Below the pieces are notes generated by a model that did not search any database, was not told the origin of the DNA, and worked only from the letters and a program-made list of their open reading frames with translations. Shown here one piece after another: positions 57,515 to 64,000 of a stretch of DNA of 64,000 bases. A program made the position numbers and the translations under genes. Source of the stretch: Palaemon carinicauda (taxonomy: Eukaryota; Arthropoda; Malacostraca; Decapoda; Palaemonidae); the NCBI RefSeq assembly GCF_036898095.1, contig NC_090729.1:63765132-63829131 (forward strand). The letters run 5' to 3'. Positions within the stretch are counted from its first letter, which is position 1. The number at the start of each line of letters is the position of its first letter.

Positions 57515-58804
57515 TCACTCCCGAATTTGAGAAAGAAAAGATGAGCACTCCCAAATGGGATCAGGTATAGTTATGCACCCCACGGTGGGATGTGCTGTGT
57601 GCTTTGTGAGCTCCTCTCTTACTTTTTTTTTTTTGTCAGAGATAAACATTTTTGCTATTGCGGACACATTTCTCTGTACAATCCTGTCTTCTATAGATGG
57701 CAGGTCGGTTTCCAGCCTCATGTTGCAGAGCCTTGTCCACGTAGGTACTCCTAGCATGAGTCTCATGGCATTGTTTTGAATTACCTCTACACTGGCTTTT
57801 GGGGTGTCTGTCAGGCTTGTTAGGGTGGGAGCAGCACAGTCCACTAGAGTTTTGGAGTGGGCTAGATAGTAACTCTTTTGAAAGTGTTCATTTGGTCCGT
57901 CGTTTAGCTTTGACATGTATCTCATGACTGCCAGTCTTTCATTTGCTCTTTCCTTGAGATTCTTGATTTCCTCCTTAAAGGTAAGTTGTCTATCTATGAA
58001 AACTCCTAGGTATGTGTAGCTATCCACCCACTCTAGGGGTTCCATTCCTATTGTGAGTGGTGTTAAGAGATTTTTGGCCTTTATTGTCATAGCCATTGTT
58101 TTGCCTATGTTTATTTTTAGTCCTGTCTCGTTTAAGTTTTGGTTATGTCATTCAGTGCACTCTGAATTCTTACCAATCTGACTGACCCTCGTGGTATTAC
58201 ACATAAATCATCCACATACATGAATATCTCCACTAATTCAGGGAGTTGGAGAGAGGATATGTTTTCCATAAGGACGTTGAGAAGGAAGGGGCTGAGAAGT
58301 CCTCCCTGTGGAGTTACATTCTCCATGTCATGGAAGGCTGATATCGCTCCTTGGAATTTGACTCAGGCTTGTCTTCCTAGCTCATAGTTCTTTGTTCATG
58401 CTTGTAGATGACCTTTTACTCATTTACTGGCCACCAATTGCAGCATTGCAGCTGGGCTGGCTAGCTCGAAGGCTTTCTCAAAGTCTATGAAGACTATAGT
58501 TACCTTCTCCTGGTTTATACAGCAGAGAACATTTGTAATACATTCAGTGGTTCCAATGCCTTTCTGATATGCATATAGCTGTTTATGCAGGGAACCAATT
58601 TTTTATTTCATCCTGTTTAGTACAGTTTTTTTTTTCTACAGTTTTTTCCATGCAGGATACTACAGCAATTGGTCCCGGGTTTTCTGGATCATTTGGCTTG
58701 GGGATCGGCTGACTGTCCTGTTGCCTCCACGTATGGGGCCTTGCGTGCTCAAGGTGTGTCTTGTTCAATAACCTCAGGAATGCGGTTTCGTCTGTTGGAC
58801 CCAT
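57515..58804 (-). pseudogene. LINE ORF2 reverse transcriptase (I/Jockey-type), broken frames
   Basis: Reading leftward on the minus strand: QDSQPIPKPNDPENPGPIAVVS (about 58730-58665, in two blocks) opens RT. VTPQGGLLSPFLLNVLMENI follows at about 58320-58260. The catalytic block IFMYVDDLCVI (about 58225-58195) has YVDD where YADD is usual. YLGVFIDRQLTFKEEI and LVDCAAPTLTSLTDTPKASV lie at 58000-57780. NNAMRLMLGVPTWTRLCN precedes the end at 57515. Frame changes and stops near 58100, 58350 and 58600 inactivate it. No RNase H is seen downstream. Confidence 0.85.
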
Positions 58805-59350
58805 CTGATCATGGTGTAGGTTATTCTGTTTGCTTCTGGTGCAGTGTCATTGCCCGTTCTGTACACTGCTCTCAGTTCCTCGATTGTATACGGGGTGTGT
58901 GTGTCATCCTGCAGTTGACAGGCTGTGTTGATCTCCTCCTACCTAGCTGGCGTCAGTTGCTCCTGAAGCATTCTGGTTTCAGGGGAGAGGTTAGCTGATC
59001 CTGTTCTGCTTGCAAAGGCTGTCACTATCCTTTCTGCGTCCTCTTGGGGGAGTGGAATAATTGCAGCTGGTTTCCTCTTCTTTCCAGCTACTCTGTTCTA
59101 CCATTCCCATAATTCAGAGAGAGATGTGTACTGAGATAAGTTTGTACACCATTCCATCCATTTTTCTATTTATATTTCATGAATTTTCTGTTGGACGTCA
59201 TTAATAACTGCTTGGAGTAGCTCTCTATTCTCTATTGTGGCTCTTATTCTGTAGAGTTTTGTGACCCTGTTGAGCCATGTTTTGAGTCTTCTTACTTCCG
59301 GGCAGTAGTACCAGGAGTCCTTGTAGGTGTAGTTCCTTTTCCGTGTCTTA
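58805..59350 (-). pseudogene. LINE ORF2 linker between endonuclease and RT
   Basis: Contains KRNYTYKDSWYYCPEVRRLK and TWLNRVTKLYRIRATIENRE near 59330-59210, the usual Arg/Trp-rich linker of this LINE type, in decayed frames. Confidence 0.6.
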
Positions 59351-59586
59351 AGGGGCATGGCTTTGCTTCCAGTGTTATGAAAAGCATCAACTAGGTCCTT
59401 TTCTAGTTGATCCATGTCCTCTGGAGGGTTGTAGTTTTCTGCCCACTCTTATAGAGCCAGTCAAAATGTGACCCAGTCTGCCAGGTCTTGACTCCATCTT
59501 GGTGGAGGTGGTGGTACTTGAGGTAACTGTTGCATCTCCAATTCTATTACTGTGGCAAAGTGGTCACTGACCAAGGTTGAGTGCAC

Positions 59587-60124
59587 TCACCATCTGGTTA
59601 GGTGCTTGATTGCAGTTGTGGCAAAAGTCAGATCTAATTTACCTCCTCTTATGTGTGTAGGGTGCCCTGTGTTTATTAGGGAGACTCCTTCAAATTCCCC
59701 CAGGGCAAAGGCTATGTGCTCGCCTGAAGGGTTTTTTGTTGACACGGAGGATAATTTAGGATGATATGCATTGAAATCCCCATATATAATGTTTGGTGAG
59801 CGTTCTGTGTGTCTAAAAAGCTGTGTCAGCTGCAGTTCTCCGGGTTCTTCTCTATTTATTTTTCTGTAGAACTTGTATATGGTTATATTTTGGCTCAACA
59901 ATGTTACTTTTACTGCTAGTGTCTCTACATTGCTGCCAAAGGGAATTGGATTGTGTAACCTTTGGGGTAGTGTAGGCATTGTAACTTGCAATTCTGAATT
60001 TTGTGCCAGTTCTTAGGAATGTTTCTTGTAACTGGATGATATCTGTCACCATGGTTTTGCAGACTGCAATTAGGGAGGACATATTAGGCATCACTCCAGC
60101 TGCGTTCCAATTAAGGATCTTCAT
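59587..60124 (-). pseudogene. LINE endonuclease domain, copy A
   Basis: Starts MKILNWNAAGVMPNMSSLIA, then DIIQLQETFL with the catalytic Glu. After a frame change near 59980 it continues with IIYGDFNAYHP (Asp/Asn pair) and NTGHPTHIRGGKLDLTF with the His-containing end. These are the conserved blocks of apurinic-type endonucleases of LINEs, which nick target DNA. The same frame change is in copy B, so it predates the duplication. Confidence 0.85.
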
Positions 60125-60488
60125 TATGAAGTGTAGGTGGAAGAGAAGTGTCTGGGATCCCTGGAGGCAATGGCAATTGCCTTAACCTCTGTTGATGGAG
60201 TGGATGAGGTGAGAGTGGATGAGGTGATAGTGGTTGAGGTGAGAGGGATGATAGGGGCATGGCTTTGCTTCCTGTGTTATGAAAAGCATCAACTAGGTCC
60301 TTTTCTAGTTGATCCATGTCCTCTGGAGGGTTGTAGTTTTCTGCCCACTCTTATAGAGCCAGTCAAAATGTGACCCAGTCTGCCAGGTCTTGACTCCATC
60401 TTGGTGGAGGTGGTGGTACTTGAGGTAACTGTTGCATCTCCAATTCTATTACTGTGGCAAAGTGGTCACTGACCAAGGTTGAGTGCAC

Positions 60489-61026
60489 TCACCATCTGGT
60501 TAGGTGCTTGATTGCAGTTGTGGCAAAAGTCAGATCTAATTTACCTCCTCTTATGTGTGTAGGGTGCCCTGTGTTCATTAGGGAGACTCCTTCAAATTCC
60601 CCCAGGGCAAAGGCTATGTGCTCGCCTGAAGGGTTTTTTGTTGACACGGAGGATAATATAGGATGATATGCATTGAAATCCCCATATATAATGTTTGGTG
60701 AGCGTTCTGTGTGTCTAAAAAGCTGTGTCAGCTGCAGTTCTCCGGGTTCTTCTCTATTTATTTTTCTGTAGAACTTGTATATGGTTATTTTTTGGCTCAA
60801 CAATGTTACTTTTACTGCTAGCGTCTCTACATTGCTGCCAAAGGGAATTGGATTGTGTAACCTTTGGGGTAGTGTAGGCATTGTAACTTGCAATTCTGAA
60901 TTTTGTGCCAGTTCTTAGGAATGTTTCTTGTAACTGGATGATATCTGTCACCATGGTTTTGCAGACTGCAATTAGGGAGGACATATTAGGCATCACTCCA
61001 GCTGCGTTCCAATTAAGGATCTTCAT
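60489..61026 (-). pseudogene. LINE endonuclease domain, copy B
   Basis: Near-identical to copy A, with the same internal frame change. Differences include one residue in the IIYGDFNAYHP-following segment and one in the NTGHP block (MNTGHP). Copy B is the one next to ORF1 sequence upstream and is followed on the minus strand by a truncated linker joined to ORF1-end sequence. Confidence 0.85.
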
Positions 61027-61154
61027 TATGAAGTGTAGGTGGAAGAGAAGTGTCTGGGATCCCTGGAGGCAACGACAATTGCCTTAACCTCTGTTGATGG
61101 TGTGGATGAGGTGAGAGTGGATGAGGTGATAGTGGTTGAGGTGAGAGGGATGAT

Positions 61155-61620
61155 AGGGATGGGATCTGAGGAAGCGGATGTGGAAAGAGTGGAGGAGAAT
61201 GAGGATGATGTGGAAGGTTGGGGTGTTAGGATGTGAGGGTTTGTCTCCTGGATAGCGTTGGAGGGGGAGGAGGACTTAGCCTTGGCTAAAAAACTCTTTA
61301 GGAGTACTTTAACAGTAAAGAGTTAATAAGGAAACTTAGGAATAATAACATAAAAATAGGGAATTAAGAAACCCCAACTTAAGAGGTTGCCCTGTGTAGC
61401 AAGATATTTTCCTCCCCTGACTGACATTCCCCCCAGGGAAACTTAGCCATCCTATGATCGATTTCCCCTGCTAAAAGCAGCTCGTTCTGTTATACCCCCG
61501 GGAGGGATATCAACCCTAATATGTTTTTCCCCCCCATAGGCCATTTCTCCCCCTGCCTCCCTTACAGAAAAACTATTTTGATGAATTAAATAATCAACGG
61601 TAAGTTTGACAAAATATTAG
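61155..61620 (-). pseudogene. LINE ORF1 C-terminal remnant and 5' part
   Basis: Ser/Pro/His/Leu-rich decayed coding sequence upstream of the endonuclease (SSLSPQPLSPHPLSPHP type). No RRM or zinc knuckle is recognisable. The element appears 5' truncated before the TA array at 61624. Confidence 0.4.
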
Positions 61621-61623
61621 AAA

Positions 61624-61627
61624 TATA

Positions 61628-61668
<41 letters not shown>

Positions 61669-61675
61669 GTGTGTG

Positions 61676-61729
<54 letters not shown>

Positions 61730-61739
61730 CACACATATC

Positions 61740-61829
<90 letters not shown>

Positions 61830-61844
61830 AATATATATATATAT
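61624..61844. repeat. (TA)n array with short TG and CA tracts
   Basis: About 220 bases of TA interrupted by TGTGTGTG (61667) and ACACACAC (61696). It ends exactly at the LTR edge (TGTCAAGG at 61845). Confidence 0.95.
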
Positions 61845-62336
61845 TGTCAAGGTTCAAGTTAAATCCACAAAATTAACAATAGGTTATATGTAAAAAACAA
61901 TAAAACAATTACATTTAATTAACAAAAATTCACATATCAAAATATTACCAACATAACCAACATAACGAAAAAAAACTAAATATTCTGCCCAATACCAAAT
62001 CCAAAATATCATATGGTATAATAACCGTACTCACAATATACAGAGAAGTTCTTTACAAGTGTTTACGAGGCAGGAGCCGGGGCGAGACACACAGGTGGCA
62101 AATAAGCCAGAGCAAAGGTAAACGTGAGGTGGGGATGGGGAGAAAGGGGGAGTAAAGAGAAAGAGACAGGAGGGGGAATCAGAAGGTAGGTTTTACAAGG
62201 ATACTGGAGAGCTACATTTTAACTCGATTTCAGGATTTCGTATTTTACGAAAGAAGGTTACCATTAGTTATTTATTTAAGTATATACAATATGTACACGG
62301 ATCCGTTTAATTAATGAAGAAGGACGGTACTTCACA
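61845..62336 (-). mobile_element. 3' LTR of the second Gmr1-like element
   Basis: The 492-base LTR runs on the element strand from TGTGAAG (plus 62336) to CTTGACA (plus 61845). It has TGT...ACA ends and is preceded by a polypurine tract at 62337-62347. Its outer edge abuts the (TA)n array. The 5' LTR is beyond the window. Confidence 0.85.
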
Positions 62337-62347
62337 TCTCCTCCCCG
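62337..62347 (-). promoter_or_regulatory. polypurine tract of the second Gmr1-like element
   Basis: GGGGAGGAGA on the element strand ends directly at the TG of the 3' LTR, 17 bases after the pol stop. Confidence 0.8.
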
Positions 62348-62363
62348 CTGAAGAGATCGTAAA

Positions 62364-64000
62364 CTATGAAGGTACGATATTCCCTGGTACGGGTGTTCTT
62401 GACGGTGCATCAGCTATACGATTGTCTTGACCACGAATGTGCTGAACACTGATATTGAAGTTTTGTAAGTAGAGAGACCATCTTAAAATTTTCTGGTTCA
62501 CATTTCGAGCTCTGTTCAAGAAGACGAGGGGGTTGTGGTCGGTTAACACAGTAATGGGGTTATTTGTGGAAACGTAGACTTCATATTTCTGCAAGGCTTG
62601 TACTATAGCTAGGAGCTCTTTCTCCACAGTAGATAGCGACCTTTGGTGCTTCTTCAACCTGCATGAATAGTAAGACACAGGGTGAAGCAAGTTAGTTTCA
62701 GGCTTCTCTTGTAGGAGGACAGCACCAACCCCGTAGTCACATGCATCTACCTGGAGAACAAAAGGTTTTGAAGGATCAGGAGTTGTTAATACTGGTTTAC
62801 AGCAAAGTAGGCATTTGATCTGTTTGAAGGAGTCCTGACAAGATTCATCCCATACGAATTTAGTCTTAGTACTGGTCAAGTTTATCAACGGATGAGCTAC
62901 ATTACTGAAATTCTTGCAAAATCTGCGGTAATACGAGGTCATTCCAATAAATCTCATTACTTCTTTTCTATTTGTAGGTACGGGATAATTTAATATAGCT
63001 TCTATGTTAGTGGTTTTAGGCAAGATTTCCCCACTTCCAATAACATGTCCCAAGTACTTTACACGAGCTCTGGCAAAGTTTGATTTAGCAAGATTTATTG
63101 TTAATCTCAACCTTCTAAATCTATCAAGAAGTGCTTTAAGCTTACCAAGATGTTCCTCCCATGTGTCAGATACTACAAGAATGTCATCCAGGTAACCGTA
63201 AACCCCAACCAGATCTCTTATAACATCATTTACCATTCTCTGAAATGTGGCAGGTGCGTTGCACAAACCAAAAGGAAGTCTTTCATATTGAAACAACCCA
63301 AAGGGAGTAATAAAAGCGGACATCTCCTTCGCTCTCCCTGACAATGGGACTTGATAATATCCCTTCAGCATATCTACTTGGGTTAAATATTTCGACTTAC
63401 CAATGGAGTCCAGTATATCATCAATACGTGGTAGGGGATAACTGTCTTTTATGGTTACCGAATTTAATTTTCTAAAGTCTGTACATAACCTGACCTTACC
63501 ATTAGACTTTGGCACTAGTAAGCAAGGAGAAGCCCAAGGAGACTTGCTAGGCACAGCAAGTTTATGCTTCAGTAGATACTCGACCTCTTCTTGCATTACC
63601 TTCCGTTTTTCAAAATTGATTCGATAGTAGTTTTGTCGTATAGGACGAGTTCCTGGCAATAACTCGATGTCGTGAGAAATAACACTGCATTCTCGGGGAT
63701 TATCACTGCATACATCTTCATACTGTCGTAGCAGATTCTCAATATCACACCGTTGCTCCTCATTTAGGTGCTGTAGATACTGTGGAAGAGATTCTAAGAT
63801 TTCTTTATTAGAAAAGTCAGCCCAAGATGGGATTTCATCTAGGCCTAAGTAGTTTACATCCTTTAAGGTGGTGGACTTTTGTTTTACAACAACAGTGTCT
63901 CTGGAACAAAATAGAGCAGCAGAGGAATCGGCATGATATTCTTTAAGCATATTGACATGGACTAACCGAGTGCTTTTACGTCTATCTGGAGTTTTTATGA
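62364..64000 (-). CDS. pol: Gmr1-like Pol: integrase end, RT, RNase H (partial)
   Basis: The frame is open from the right edge of the window to the stop at 62364. The first residues inside the window read IKTPDRRKSTRLVHVNMLKEY, the end of an integrase, fused directly to RT. RT shows EEVEYLLKHKLAVPSKSPWA, LCTDFRKLN, LPRIDDILDS, TQVDMLKGYYQVPL, LPFGLCNAPATFQR and GYLDDILVVSDTW. RNase H has LQVDACDYGVGAVLLQE, LSTVEKELLAIVQAL, LTDHNPLVFLNRA and DNRIADAPSR. There are no breaks over about 545 codons, so this copy looks young. Order integrase-RT-RNase H is that of Gmr1-type elements. The rest (gag, protease, integrase core) lies outside. Confidence 0.95.
   Translation of the reverse strand, partial: IKTPDRRKSTRLVHVNMLKEYHADSSAALFCSRDTVVVKQKSTTLKDVNYLGLDEIPSWADFSNKEILESLPQYLQHLNEEQRCDIENLLRQYEDVCSDNPRECSVISHDIELLPGTRPIRQNYYRINFEKRKVMQEEVEYLLKHKLAVPSKSPWASPCLLVPKSNGKVRLCTDFRKLNSVTIKDSYPLPRIDDILDSIGKSKYLTQVDMLKGYYQVPLSGRAKEMSAFITPFGLFQYERLPFGLCNAPATFQRMVNDVIRDLVGVYGYLDDILVVSDTWEEHLGKLKALLDRFRRLRLTINLAKSNFARARVKYLGHVIGSGEILPKTTNIEAILNYPVPTNRKEVMRFIGMTSYYRRFCKNFSNVAHPLINLTSTKTKFVWDESCQDSFKQIKCLLCCKPVLTTPDPSKPFVLQVDACDYGVGAVLLQEKPETNLLHPVSYYSCRLKKHQRSLSTVEKELLAIVQALQKYEVYVSTNNPITVLTDHNPLVFLNRARNVNQKILRWSLYLQNFNISVQHIRGQDNRIADAPSRTPVPGNIVPS

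Larger units (their letters stand above)
59351..61154. repeat. 902 bp direct tandem duplication inside the LINE
   Basis: Copy A is 59351-60252 and copy B 60253-61154, an exact offset of 902 at every position checked. Only a handful of substitutions separate them (for example near 59373/60275 and 60176/61078). The junction lies in AGGGGCATGG. The unit spans the end of ORF1, the whole endonuclease and the first residues of the linker. Confidence 0.95.

Overview
The window looks like repeat-rich nuclear DNA from an arthropod, most likely a decapod crustacean. That call rests on the element mix: a Polinton/Maverick, Ty3/gypsy elements with integrase upstream of reverse transcriptase (Gmr1-like), a Ty1/copia relic, a DIRS-like element, several LINE types, a tRNA-type SINE, and long (TA)n, (GA)n, (CT)n and (TG)n arrays. 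It is inference, with no species-level evidence. I found no convincing host gene, rRNA or tRNA gene. Almost every supportable coding region belongs to a mobile element.

Layout. 1-8.9 kb: most of a Polinton, all genes on the minus strand. In transcription order they are protein-primed DNA polymerase B, packaging ATPase, chromodomain integrase, a small protein ending in a Gly-Gly motif, a basic protein, a macrodomain-like protein and a capsid-like protein; the genes are packed and some overlap. 9.5-10.6 kb: a plus-strand gene of unknown family with a TATA box and one clear intron, interrupted by one TGA. 10.6-11.8 kb: three tandem-repeat families. 11.8-18.4 kb: a minus-strand Ty3/gypsy element with a gag carrying five zinc knuckles, a canonical -1 slippery site, a pol with two retropepsin-like domains, and a tRNA-Lys-type primer binding site. 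18.4-20 kb: its presumed 5' LTR, ending in a GA-rich compound repeat.

20-47 kb is mostly non-coding. It holds a SINE, LINE relics, a 5 x 59 bp minisatellite, a piggyBac-like element of 2,056 bp nested in a LINE, a copia relic, an RTE-like LINE relic, a 31 bp minisatellite, a dispersed repeat pair and an RNase H relic.

47-49.5 kb: a 5'-truncated Gmr1-like element whose 3' LTR abuts a long (TA)n. 49.5-56.9 kb: a head-to-head foldback structure holding a gypsy gag/protease fragment, then a degenerate DIRS-like element (gag, RT/RNase H remnants, tyrosine recombinase, inverted terminal repeats). 57.5-61.3 kb: a minus-strand LINE of the endonuclease type with a 902 bp tandem duplication of its endonuclease. 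61.6-64 kb: a second Gmr1-like element, intact through RT-RNase H, again abutting (TA)n and running off the right edge.

The Polinton genes would act together: the polymerase copies the element from a protein primer, the integrase inserts it, and the ATPase and capsid-like protein fit virion packaging. In the gypsy element gag, frameshift site, pol and primer site fit one retrotransposon. The rest is largely fossil, with nested insertions giving relative ages.
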